A DNA stretch of 64,000 nucleotides, taken from CATOSK01 sp034423195 (lineage in GTDB: Bacteria > Chloroflexota > Dehalococcoidia > Lucifugimonadales > UBA3495). Location of the stretch: assembly GCA_034423195.1 (NCBI GenBank), contig DAOUIZ010000047.1, positions 49,368 through 113,367 on the forward strand, written 5' to 3'. A program made the position numbers and the translations under genes. Below the pieces are notes generated by a model, which did no database searches, was not told the DNA's origin, and saw nothing but the letters and a program-made list of their open reading frames with translations. The first letter of the stretch is position 1; each line of letters starts with the position of its first letter. Shown in pieces: positions 42,197 to 50,497 of this stretch.

Positions 42197-42643
42197 TCAA
42201 AACGCGCTCAACACCCCTCCGACGATGGCAGCGACGAAGTATATGACCACTGCGACGGCGCCCAAAACGGCGGAGATGATGGCCCACAGCCGGGCATTGT
42301 TGGCATATCGTTGGGCGGTGGCTAAGTCTCCGGCGGCCAGCTTTCCGTTGACCTGGGCGGCGTAGACGATGGCGACGATGCCGCTGGGGACGCAGCAGCA
42401 GATGGTGGCCAGGATGGCCCAGATGAGGTTGTTGTCGATGTGGGTTGGCGAGCCGTAGTAGGGCGGCGGCGGTGAGGCGAAGGGGTCGGGCCGCTCCCGG
42501 GAGGATGACGGTTCCTGTCCGGTGAAGGGCGGAGGAGCGGGCTGGGAAACCGTCAGGTCCGTCCCGCACTGGCGGCAGAAACGGGCGTCTCCGGGGTTGG
42601 CCGCGCCGCAGTTGACGCAGAATACGTTTGGATCATCAGCCAT
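42197..42643 (-). CDS. CD225/dispanin-like protein with N-terminal zinc ribbon
   Basis: 148 aa. The zinc ribbon is CVNCGAANPGDARFCRQC, followed by a Pro/Ser linker (30-65) and the CD225 core with two membrane helices (LIWAILATICCCVPSGIVAI and IISAVLGAVAVVIYF). The first helix carries the Cys cluster typical of this interferon-induced-transmembrane-like family. Role in bacteria unknown; forms an operon-like set with its paralogue and the DUF2752 gene. Confidence 0.88.
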   Translation of the reverse strand: MADDPNVFCVNCGAANPGDARFCRQCGTDLTVSQPAPPPFTGQEPSSSRERPDPFASPPPPYYGSPTHIDNNLIWAILATICCCVPSGIVAIVYAAQVNGKLAAGDLATAQRYANNARLWAIISAVLGAVAVVIYFVAAIVGGVLSAF

Positions 42644-42703
42644 TAGTGCGCTGCTCCCCGGTTGCGGCTGCCCGTAGGGGGCGGCACCCTGGAATCGACG
42701 CCG

Positions 42704-43159
42704 TTACCACGGCAACAGGCTGGAGCCACAGCTAAAACCGTAAAAGACAATGCCGGCCACCACGGAAAGCGCGATCCAGAAGCGGGCCTTCCTGGAGAAA
42801 TCGGCCGCTCCAGCCATGTCGCCCTGGGCCTGCTTGCCCCTGACCTTGGCAGCGTAGACGATGGCCACGATGCCGCCGGGGATGCAGCAGATGGTGGACA
42901 GGACCGCGCAGAGAAGGGTCTTGTCTCTCTCCAGTAGATCGTACCACAAGTGGCGCAGGATGCCAGCGAAGGGACCCGGGCGAGGACCCGTCCCGAAAGT
43001 CCGGCGGCCGCGGATGGTGCGCCAGCGAGGTGGGGAGGCCGGAGGCTGAGGGGCGGGCCCGGGTGCGTTCAATGCCTGTCCGCACTGGCGGCAGAAGCGG
43101 GCGCCGGAGGGATTGGCCGCGCCGCAATCGCCGCAGAATACGTTGGGGTTCTGGGCCAT
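42704..43159 (-). CDS. CD225/dispanin-like protein with zinc ribbon, second copy
   Basis: 151 aa from ATG 43159. Same plan as the neighbour: ribbon CGDCGAANPSGARFCRQC, longer basic/proline linker (30-75, with RRTFGTGPRPGPFAG), then LLCAVLSTICCIPGGIVAIV and a second helix. The tandem paralogues diverge in linker and C-terminal half, so the duplication is old. Confidence 0.85.
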   Translation of the reverse strand: MAQNPNVFCGDCGAANPSGARFCRQCGQALNAPGPAPQPPASPPRWRTIRGRRTFGTGPRPGPFAGILRHLWYDLLERDKTLLCAVLSTICCIPGGIVAIVYAAKVRGKQAQGDMAGAADFSRKARFWIALSVVAGIVFYGFSCGSSLLPW

Positions 43160-43184
43160 CGGGGGAGTTCCTGGCCAGGCCCTG

Positions 43185-43673
43185 CTAAGTCCCGGCGGCG
43201 GCCCGGACGGAAGCGAGGATGCGGCCGTAGGCGTTGCAGCGGCAGAGGTTGCCGGAGAGAGCCTCGCGAATCTCTTCGTCGGTGGGGGTTGGGTTGGCGT
43301 CCAGGAGAGCATGGGCGGACATGACGAATCCGGGGGTGCAGAATCCGCACTGGCCCCCGTCCTCATCGAGAAACGCCTGCTGGACCTGGCTCAGGCGGCC
43401 GTCGCCGGCGAGGCCCTCGATGGTGATGACGGTGCGGCCGCCGGCCTGGAGGGCAAGGACCTGGCAGGAGTAGACGGGCTTTCCGTCCAGGAGGACAGTG
43501 CAGGAGCCGCATTCACCCCGGTCGCAACCCCGCTTGGAGCCGGTGAGGTCGAGTTGCTCGCGGAGGACGTCTAGGAGAGTCCAGTGGTGGCGGACTTCGA
43601 GGCGGTGTTCCCGCCCGTTGACGGTGAGAGAGACCGGGCTGAGGTGGAAGGCTCCAGGGGGAGTATCTGCCAT
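43185..43673 (-). CDS. Orphan [2Fe-2S] subunit of molybdo-hydroxylase (CoxS type)
   Basis: 162 aa. Plant-ferredoxin cluster: Cys50, Cys55, Cys58, Cys70 (GCDRGECGSC ... VYSC). Second cluster: Cys109, Cys112, Cys144, Cys146 (GQCGFC ... LCRC). Full-length small subunit of the xanthine dehydrogenase/CO dehydrogenase family. The usual FAD (CoxM) and molybdenum (CoxL) subunits are absent from both sides. It either works with subunits encoded elsewhere or as an independent electron carrier. Confidence 0.92.
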   Translation of the reverse strand: MADTPPGAFHLSPVSLTVNGREHRLEVRHHWTLLDVLREQLDLTGSKRGCDRGECGSCTVLLDGKPVYSCQVLALQAGGRTVITIEGLAGDGRLSQVQQAFLDEDGGQCGFCTPGFVMSAHALLDANPTPTDEEIREALSGNLCRCNAYGRILASVRAAAGT

Positions 43674-43829
43674 GCACCCTCACGGAGGCGGGGGAGAGTC
43701 CGGGGGTTGATTGGGGTATCCTAACGCACCCGGTCTGGCGGTGACAAGGACGGGGGCCGGCCCTCGGAGCGCCCGGGGGACTGGCCCCGTTTGTCGGGTG
43801 CTGGTGCTCAGTTGCCGGTGGCGGAATGC

Positions 43830-44813
43830 TCAGCCGGCGGGGAGGACTTCCTGGAGGGTTTCTTCCAGCTCCTCCAGGGTGACGTAGCCCTCGAATTTTT
43901 CGTGGATGCGGCCGTCGGAGTCGAGGATGTAGGTCCAGGACTCGTTGAACCAGTGCGGGATGCGGTCGAAGCCCCATTCCTGGACGGCCTCGGCTATTTC
44001 CGCCTTCTCCAGGTCGCCCTGGATCTCGTGGGGGTTGTCGTAGATTTCGACATGGATGAAGTTGGCGGTGTCGGGATGGGCGTCCTGGAGCTCGGAGAGG
44101 GTTTCCGCCTGGGGCCCGCAGGTGGGAGTGGTGCAGAAGGCTGGGGATGAGAACACGACGACGGCGGGCTTGGGTTGCTCTATGGCATCGTCCACGCTGA
44201 CCAGGTAGAGGTCCAAGTCTGGGGAGTAGTCGGTGGTCAGGGTCTTCAGAGTCCCCTCGCTTGCCAGGGTCTTGGTCCGGCTGGCGGGGGGGATGGCCCC
44301 GTTGTCGGGCACGACGATGGCATCGGCTACTTCAACTTCCAGGGTGGCGGTCCCCTGGAGTTCGGCGTCATCCACGGCTATGTCCAATTGCCAGGGGCCG
44401 GGGGATGGGAAGGTCAGCTGGGTGTCGTAGGCGCCGCGAATGGCGTAGGGCCAGAGACGGAATCCGGCCTTGACGGTCTCTCCCGGTGCATCCCCCTGCC
44501 CTAGGAAGGTAGTGGTGACGGTGACCTCGGGGGCCTTGACCAGGGCGTCGGGGGTGGTGAGCAGGAAGGAGACGCGCTGGGTCCCGGTGCGGAGCAGGGT
44601 GGTGGCCAGTATGGGGGATATGCCGGACCCCTCCGCCGCTTCACCGGCGGACATGGGCTGGGTTTCGGACGGTCGGGACGCCCCGGGCTGGGATGCCGGG
44701 GACTGGTCCGTTCCGGCGGGCGCCGGGGCCGCGCCGGAGCAGGCGGCCAGGGCCAGCGCCGCTCCGGCCAGAAGGGTCAGCGCCAGGGCGGAGCGGGAGA
44801 GGATGGTCTTCAC
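43830..44813 (-). CDS. Thioredoxin-fold lipoprotein with Cx4C
   Basis: 327 aa. GTG start shares one base with the stop of the preceding gene (TAGTG), so translation is coupled. Lipobox ALAAC (Cys25), acidic linker, then a beta-rich domain (about 70-165) and a thioredoxin-like domain (about 200-327) with Cys227-TTPT-Cys232, an unusual Cx4C in place of CxxC. PKPAVVVFSSPAFCTTPTC is the thioredoxin strand/active-site position. Likely an extracytoplasmic redox or copper-related protein; metal binding (Sco-like) is an alternative. Confidence 0.78.
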   Translation of the reverse strand: MKTILSRSALALTLLAGAALALAACSGAAPAPAGTDQSPASQPGASRPSETQPMSAGEAAEGSGISPILATTLLRTGTQRVSFLLTTPDALVKAPEVTVTTTFLGQGDAPGETVKAGFRLWPYAIRGAYDTQLTFPSPGPWQLDIAVDDAELQGTATLEVEVADAIVVPDNGAIPPASRTKTLASEGTLKTLTTDYSPDLDLYLVSVDDAIEQPKPAVVVFSSPAFCTTPTCGPQAETLSELQDAHPDTANFIHVEIYDNPHEIQGDLEKAEIAEAVQEWGFDRIPHWFNESWTYILDSDGRIHEKFEGYVTLEELEETLQEVLPAG

Positions 44814-46231
44814 TAGATTCCTCCGTCATAGACGCCGAAGGTGTAGGCGAAGAGGCCGAAGTCGTCGGAGTTGGGGCTGAGGCGGAGTTCCTTGCGCTTG
44901 ACGTACTCCGGGTTGTCGACCAGGGCGTAGAGGCGGGGCTCGTCGACCAGGATGTAGCTTTCCCCGCTGTCGTCGATGATTACGTCGGCTCCCTTGTTCT
45001 CCTCGGTGAGGTACTCGCCGTCCATGGTGACGCGGACGCGGTAGGGTTCGCCGGAGTCGGAGGTTATGACGGCGTTGACGCTGCGGGCGGAGTAGATGAT
45101 GGCGATGTAGTCCTCGTATTCCCCGGTGGTGCGGGCGTGCTTGACGCTCTCGGGGCCGACGAACCACTGGCCGTTGAGGTAAATCTTGTGGGGTATCCGT
45201 TCTTCGACGGCGGGGGCATCGAAGTCTCCCACGGCATCCCGGCTCTGGTAGAACTCGGTCTGGACGACGTAGGGTTCGCCGTAGAAGGCGGCGGCGGAGA
45301 AGTTGCGCTCGTAACCCGCGTAAAGCTCCGGCGTGACCTCGACGGCGGTGGGGTCGGTTTCCAGCATGGAGCGGAAGGTGGAGTCGCGGCTCTGGTCCTC
45401 GGGGAGGGCGCCGGTGTCGTCGGAAAGGTCTGCGCCGGCTTCCAGCAGGAGCTTGCGTATCTGCTCCTCGGTTTCGGCGTAGTCGCCCTCGCCGAAGTGG
45501 GTGTAGCGGATGATTCCGTCCTTGTCGATGAGGTACTTGGCAGGCCAGTAGCGGTTGTTGTAGGCGCCCCAGGTGTGCATCCCGTTGTCCTGGGCGACGG
45601 GCCAGACGATTTCGTGCTCCTCGGTGGCCTGCACAACGTTGTCGTAGTCCTCCTCGAACTCGAACTCGGGAGCGTGGAGGCCGACGATGAGAAGGCCGTC
45701 GTCGGCGTAGCGGTCGTTCCACTCGCGGAGGAAGGGGAAGGTGCGTATGCAGTTGACGCAGGTGTAGGTCCAGACGTCGACGAGGACGACCTTGCCGCGC
45801 TCGTTGAGGATGCTGAGGGGCTCGGAGTTGATCCAGTTGTCGATGCCGATGAAGTCGGGGGCCTCGTCGCCGACCTTGCCGCCGATGTTGCCGGTGGGTT
45901 CGATGTCGGGAGTGGGGGCCGGGTCGGACGGAGCCGCTTCCGCCTTTACCGGAGCCGAGGGGGCAGCGGCGGTGGGGGCCTGGCTTTCGGCCTGGGGCTC
46001 GGCAGGAGTAGTTGGGACAGGACCGGTCCCGGAGGTGTCGGATGCTGCGGGGGCTGTGGTAGCCGCCTCAGTCTGCGGAGCAACGCTCTCGGACTGGACG
46101 GCGGGAGGACTGGCGGCGGGCGCTGAGTCGTCAGCGGTGTCCATGCTGGCGGAACTGCAGGCGACGGCGGCCAGGGCAAGCAGGACGGCCAGAAGCAGGA
46201 TGGCATAGCGGGAGGCGAGAGAAGTCTTCAA
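44813..46231 (-). CDS. TlpA/DipZ-C-like redoxin lipoprotein
   Basis: 472 aa. Lipobox VAVAC (Cys25); long Ala/Pro/Thr linker (30-110); redoxin domain (about 120-265) with CVNC active site (Cys158, Cys161) in WTYTCVNCIRTFPFLREW; then a C-terminal beta-sandwich domain (about 290-472) like the C-terminal part of DipZ-type proteins. Predicted to reduce disulphides or cytochrome-c apoproteins outside the membrane. Forms an operon with the next gene. Confidence 0.88.
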   Translation of the reverse strand: MKTSLASRYAILLLAVLLALAAVACSSASMDTADDSAPAASPPAVQSESVAPQTEAATTAPAASDTSGTGPVPTTPAEPQAESQAPTAAAPSAPVKAEAAPSDPAPTPDIEPTGNIGGKVGDEAPDFIGIDNWINSEPLSILNERGKVVLVDVWTYTCVNCIRTFPFLREWNDRYADDGLLIVGLHAPEFEFEEDYDNVVQATEEHEIVWPVAQDNGMHTWGAYNNRYWPAKYLIDKDGIIRYTHFGEGDYAETEEQIRKLLLEAGADLSDDTGALPEDQSRDSTFRSMLETDPTAVEVTPELYAGYERNFSAAAFYGEPYVVQTEFYQSRDAVGDFDAPAVEERIPHKIYLNGQWFVGPESVKHARTTGEYEDYIAIIYSARSVNAVITSDSGEPYRVRVTMDGEYLTEENKGADVIIDDSGESYILVDEPRLYALVDNPEYVKRKELRLSPNSDDFGLFAYTFGVYDGGI

Positions 46232-46473
46232 AGCATGTCCTTGGCTGCCCGATATGATGGGATTTGGGAAGGCGCGGTTCTGGAGAGTCTACCGGGTGGG
46301 AGGTAGTCGGGCAATCTGGCATGTACTACGTTCCACGGGTTGGGGTGGATGCAGCCTCGCTCCGGCAGGCCCGCCGGATCCCCGGGAGGCGTGACTCTTC
46401 AGGACAGTTCCGATCCGGAACTGTCCTCTGGAAGGCCTGGTGGGAGGCCGGCCCGGCAGACTGCGAACTGGCG

Positions 46474-47886
46474 CTAGGCCGACCGGTCGGGCCAGACGGG
46501 GTCGTGGTAGCCGAGGGGCACCGTCGGACGGGTCCAGTGGGGCATCGTCTCGGAAAGCCGGAGGGCGGGAGCGAGATGGGTGAGCTTCCCGGAGGGGGTG
46601 TCGGTGGTGGTGGTCCAGCTTTCCAGCTCCTCCGGGGTGAACTCGGAGGGGATGTCGTGGAGGCCGGACTCGGGCGCCTGGCCCCGGTCGACGAGCCAGC
46701 GGCCGGTCTGGGCCAGGGAAACACGCACCAGCCAGCTTCCGCCCTCGCGGACGCGGCGGTTGAGGGCGGCCAGGGCGCCGAAGGCCATGAGGTAGCCGGT
46801 GAGATAGTCTATGGCGGAGACGGGGTAGAACTGGGGTCCGGGCTCGGCTCCCGGGAAGAACCGGCCCTGGCGGTCGGTGATGCCGCTGACCGTCTGCACC
46901 ACGGTGTCGAAGCCCCGGCGCTGGGACCAGGGGCCCTCGCGTCCGAAGGCGGACAGGGAACAGTAGACGATGCCGGGGCGGAGTTCGGCCAGCTGTTCCG
47001 GGGAGAGTCCCCTTCCGGCGAGGGTGCCTGGGCGGTAGCCCTGGGAGAAGACGTCGGCCTGGCGGACCAGGCCCTGCAAAGTTTCCAGGTCGCCCGGCTG
47101 GCGGAGGTCGATGTGGGCGGAAAGCTTGCCGTGGCCGGTGTCCAGCTCCTGGGTGGGGCTGAATGGCAGGTGGGGGCCGGCGATCTTCATCACGTCCGCG
47201 CCGTGCTCGGCGAGGGTGCGGGCGCAGGTGGGGCCGGCGAGAACGCGGGTCAGGTCGAGGACCCGCACCCCGGACAGGGGGCGGGAACCCTCGGGCAGGG
47301 GTTCGGGCGGGCTGTCGCCGATCTTGTCAATCTCCAGCAGGGGCAGGGATGCGATGGCGGCGGACTGGGGGTGCTGGGCCCACTCATCCATGGAGCGGAC
47401 CATTCCCCCGGCGCCGTTGGCGGCGATGATGGCTTCTTCCAGTTCGAGGGCGTCCCACTGGGCGACGGCGCGGCGGACGGCCTCCCGGTCTTCCTCGACG
47501 CCAAGGACGCCAAGGGCGGCGTCGCGGTGGTTGGGGAAGTTGCAGTGGAGGTAGCTCCAGCGGCCGTTCTCCGCCGGATAGACTCCCATGACGGGCGTGC
47601 GCTCGGCGGCGGCGCGGGCGCCGTCAATGGCGAGGTAGCGGCCGCTGCGGAGGGATGCGGTGGCGCGGCGGGTGTCGATGGCGACATCCTGGCTCCGGCC
47701 GGTGCGGGACTCCCATAGGTCGGAGACGGCGAGGCCGACGGCGGCCAGGCTGGCGGCGGAGGTTGCGCCGATGCGGAAGGAGGTGGGCAGGATGGGGTCG
47801 GCGGGGCCGGTGATCTCCGGCACGTCGGCGCGGGCCGGGTTCCAGCCAACGGCGGAGATGATGGAGGAAAGAGTCGGGTCGGGCAT
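46474..47886 (-). CDS. CaiB/BaiF family III CoA-transferase
   Basis: 470 aa. N-terminal domain contains GRSQDVAIDTRRATASLRSG. Family III features: GVRVLDLTRVLAGPTCARTL, ADVMKIAGPHL, SQGYRPGTLAGRGLSPEQLA, YCSLSAFGREGPWSQRRGFD. It moves CoA between carboxylic acids. The usual catalytic Asp falls in the LSAHIDLRQPGD region. The 242-bp gap downstream is non-coding. Confidence 0.9.
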   Translation of the reverse strand: MPDPTLSSIISAVGWNPARADVPEITGPADPILPTSFRIGATSAASLAAVGLAVSDLWESRTGRSQDVAIDTRRATASLRSGRYLAIDGARAAAERTPVMGVYPAENGRWSYLHCNFPNHRDAALGVLGVEEDREAVRRAVAQWDALELEEAIIAANGAGGMVRSMDEWAQHPQSAAIASLPLLEIDKIGDSPPEPLPEGSRPLSGVRVLDLTRVLAGPTCARTLAEHGADVMKIAGPHLPFSPTQELDTGHGKLSAHIDLRQPGDLETLQGLVRQADVFSQGYRPGTLAGRGLSPEQLAELRPGIVYCSLSAFGREGPWSQRRGFDTVVQTVSGITDRQGRFFPGAEPGPQFYPVSAIDYLTGYLMAFGALAALNRRVREGGSWLVRVSLAQTGRWLVDRGQAPESGLHDIPSEFTPEELESWTTTTDTPSGKLTHLAPALRLSETMPHWTRPTVPLGYHDPVWPDRSA

Positions 47887-48122
47887 GGTGAAATCTGCTC
47901 CTGTTTTGCTGGGGGAACCTTACCACAGATTGGGAGGCGGGGGACGGGGGACGTTGGGGGATGCACCCCCCAAACCCGCTGGTTTCAGGGGGCGGTTGGC
48001 GGCGGTCCGGGTTCCCGGCCGTGCGGGGACGACGATGGGAGGTGGGGGTGCCGATAAATAGTATCCTGTGTTAAAATCCGCCGTACTATTTTCAGGCTTG
48101 TTTTCTTTGAGGAGGTCACAAT

Positions 48123-49088
48123 TTGACCGCCACTTCGTCGCCCACCGCGTCAGCCCGGCGCATTATTGAAAACGTGGACAAGGTGATTATCGGGAAGACC
48201 ACGGTGGTGGAACAAGCCCTGACCGCCCTGGCGGCGGAGGGTCACCTTCTGGTGGAGGATGTTCCCGGGGTGGGCAAGACCATGCTGGCGAAGAGCATCG
48301 CCCAATCGGTGGGATGCTCGTTCAAGCGCATCCAGTTCACGCCGGACCTGCTGCCCAGCGACGTTACGGGAATCTCGGTCTACAACCAGCACGAGGAGCA
48401 GTTCGAGTTCCGGGAGGGGCCGATCATGGCCCAGGTGGTGCTGGCGGACGAGATCAACCGGGCCACTCCCAAGACCCAGTCGGCGCTGCTGGAAGCGATG
48501 GAGGAACACCAGGTCACCGTTGACGGGGTTACCCACCTTTTGGGGTCGCCCTTCCTGGTGATGGCGACGCAGAACCCGATTGAATACGAAGGCACCTTTC
48601 CGCTCCCCGAGGCTCAGCTGGACCGCTTCCTGATGCGGGTGAGCCTGGGATACCCGGAGTTTGCGGAAGAGATTTCCATAATCGAGTACCAGGAGCAGGA
48701 ACACCCGATAGACAGCCTCGAGGCGGTGGCATCACCCGAAGAGGTGGTGCAGCTTCAGGCGGCGGCCAAGGGCGTGTACGTGGACCAACTGGTGCGGCAG
48801 TACATCGTAACCCTGACGGAGGCGTCCCGACGGCATGGCGAGGTGGCGCTGGGAGCGTCGCCGCGGGCCTCGCTGGGCCTTTTCCGGGCTGCGCGGGCGC
48901 TGGCCCTGATAAGGGAACGGGACTACGTGATTCCCGACGACGTGCAGCTGCTGGCTCCGGCGGTGATCGCCCACCGGCTGGTGCTGACGCCGTCGGCCAG
49001 GATGAGGGGAGTGCAGGCGGCGGCGGTGGTGGAGGAGCTGATCCAGACTACGCCGGTGCCGGGAGCGAGCCGGCAGCAGACGGTCTGA
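48123..49088 (+). CDS. MoxR-type AAA ATPase
   Basis: 321 aa from TTG 48123, favoured by GAGGAGGT at 6 nt. Walker A GVGKTM (49-54), Walker B VLADEINRATPKTQSALLEAM, sensor ATQNPIEYEGTFPLPEAQLD. MoxR ATPases act as chaperones for metal- or VWA-domain complexes and usually precede DUF58 and transglutaminase genes, as here. The 236-bp gap upstream has a TTAAAAT at 48071 as a possible -10. Confidence 0.94.
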   Translation: MTATSSPTASARRIIENVDKVIIGKTTVVEQALTALAAEGHLLVEDVPGVGKTMLAKSIAQSVGCSFKRIQFTPDLLPSDVTGISVYNQHEEQFEFREGPIMAQVVLADEINRATPKTQSALLEAMEEHQVTVDGVTHLLGSPFLVMATQNPIEYEGTFPLPEAQLDRFLMRVSLGYPEFAEEISIIEYQEQEHPIDSLEAVASPEEVVQLQAAAKGVYVDQLVRQYIVTLTEASRRHGEVALGASPRASLGLFRAARALALIRERDYVIPDDVQLLAPAVIAHRLVLTPSARMRGVQAAAVVEELIQTTPVPGASRQQTV

Positions 49089-49091
49089 ATG

Positions 49092-49197
49092 ACCGCCGCT
49101 TTCGCCGCCAGGATAGGTAACTTGTCTGAGGCGGCTGGGCGTCGGCGTGGTCTAATGGCCGCCATTTTCGCCGCCGATCTGGGCAAGGCGGCTGGGG
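49092..49197. repeat. Divergent tandem pair related to the GACAAGTTACC repeat
   Basis: 49092-49139 and 49157-49197 share CGCC(G/A)..TTTCGCCGCC...GGCGGCTGGG. The first contains GGTAACTTGTCTGAGG, the reverse complement of the repeat core. Between moxR and the DUF58 gene, and short enough that the genes may still be cotranscribed. Confidence 0.55.
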
Positions 49198-49222
49198 GAC
49201 TGTCGTTCAGCGGGGCGTCGCG

Positions 49223-50494
49223 ATGAATCTCCGTCTGACCAAGAGGAAGATTGGGTTTCTGCTGCTGCTGGGCGTGGTCATTTTCTACACGCTGGGCACC
49301 GGGTTCACCTTCTTTTTCCGTCTGCTGTACGTGGTGGGAATCCTGTATGCCCTGGGCCTGGGCTGGGCCTGGCTGAACCTGCGGGGGATAGATGTGCAGC
49401 TTTTCCGGCTGGGGAGCCGGGGACAGGTGGGGGGGAATCTGGAAGGCCGGATGCAGGTTTTCAACCGGAACCGGCTGCCCAAGTCGTGGCTGGAGGTTCG
49501 GGAGGTCTCCGACCTGCCTGGGTACGCGGGCGGACGGGGCATCGGCCTGGTCAAGGAGCAGAGCCGGGCCTGGCGGACGGAGACCTACCTGGCACGGCGG
49601 GGTGTTTTCCAGGTGGGGCAGGTGGAGGTCACCAGCCAGGACCCCTTCGGGCTGTTCCGGCTGACGCGGCGTTTCCTGGAACCCGAGGAATACATTGTCC
49701 TGCCTGCCGCGGAGCCTCTGCCGGACTTGGACCCCCGGCTGGCGAACCTGCCCAGCGACAGCCGGTACAACCGGCGCTCGGACCACATCACCCCGGACTC
49801 GTCGACGGTGCGGGAGTACGCCTACGGGGACAGCTACCGCCGGATCCACTGGCCGTCGACGGTGCGGCTGAACACGCTGATGGTGAAGGAGTTCGACATC
49901 GGCATCTCGGCCGAGTCGTGGGTGCTGGTGGACATGTTCCAGCGGGCCCACCTGGGGTACGACGAGGTGGACAACACGGAGGAGCTGGCCGTGACGGTGG
50001 CGGCGTCGCTGGTGAACCGGCTGACGGAGCTTTCCATGCCGGTGGGTCTGGCGTCCAATTCGCCGCAGACGAACCTGATCCGGCCGGACAGCAGTCCCAG
50101 CCAGATCAGCAGGCTGATGGAGGCGCTGGCGGTGATGCGGGCGCAGGGCCGGGTGCCGCTGGAGCGGTTCCTGTATGACCTCCGGCCCAACCTGTCCCGG
50201 TTCAACACGCTGACGGTGATCACCGCCTCGGGGCGGACCGAGTGGGTGACGGCGCTGGCGCAGATGCGGCGGCAGGGAGTCACGGTGGCGGCGGTGTACG
50301 TCGACCCGGTGGACTTCGGGGCGCCCCCGGAGGTTGCCTCCCCTCTGGAAGCCCTCTTCAACAACGAGATTCCCACCTACGTTGTGCACCGGGGCCGCCC
50401 GGTCAACGAGGGCCTGAGTGTGCCGGTGCAGTGGGAGGGAATGCCCTTCCAGGAACCGGCCCGTGAACCGGCCCGGGCGGCGGCAGGGGAGTAG
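49223..50494 (+). CDS. DUF58-domain membrane protein
   Basis: 423 aa. Two membrane helices (about 10-27 and 33-52), then a beta domain (about 65-175) and the DUF58 VWA-like region. Family motif REYAYGDSYRRIHWPSTVRL (about 196-215). It stands between MoxR and the transglutaminase gene, the usual order. Probably the VWA-like partner of the MoxR ATPase. Confidence 0.92.
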   Translation: MNLRLTKRKIGFLLLLGVVIFYTLGTGFTFFFRLLYVVGILYALGLGWAWLNLRGIDVQLFRLGSRGQVGGNLEGRMQVFNRNRLPKSWLEVREVSDLPGYAGGRGIGLVKEQSRAWRTETYLARRGVFQVGQVEVTSQDPFGLFRLTRRFLEPEEYIVLPAAEPLPDLDPRLANLPSDSRYNRRSDHITPDSSTVREYAYGDSYRRIHWPSTVRLNTLMVKEFDIGISAESWVLVDMFQRAHLGYDEVDNTEELAVTVAASLVNRLTELSMPVGLASNSPQTNLIRPDSSPSQISRLMEALAVMRAQGRVPLERFLYDLRPNLSRFNTLTVITASGRTEWVTALAQMRRQGVTVAAVYVDPVDFGAPPEVASPLEALFNNEIPTYVVHRGRPVNEGLSVPVQWEGMPFQEPAREPARAAAGE

Positions 50495-50497
50495 GGA

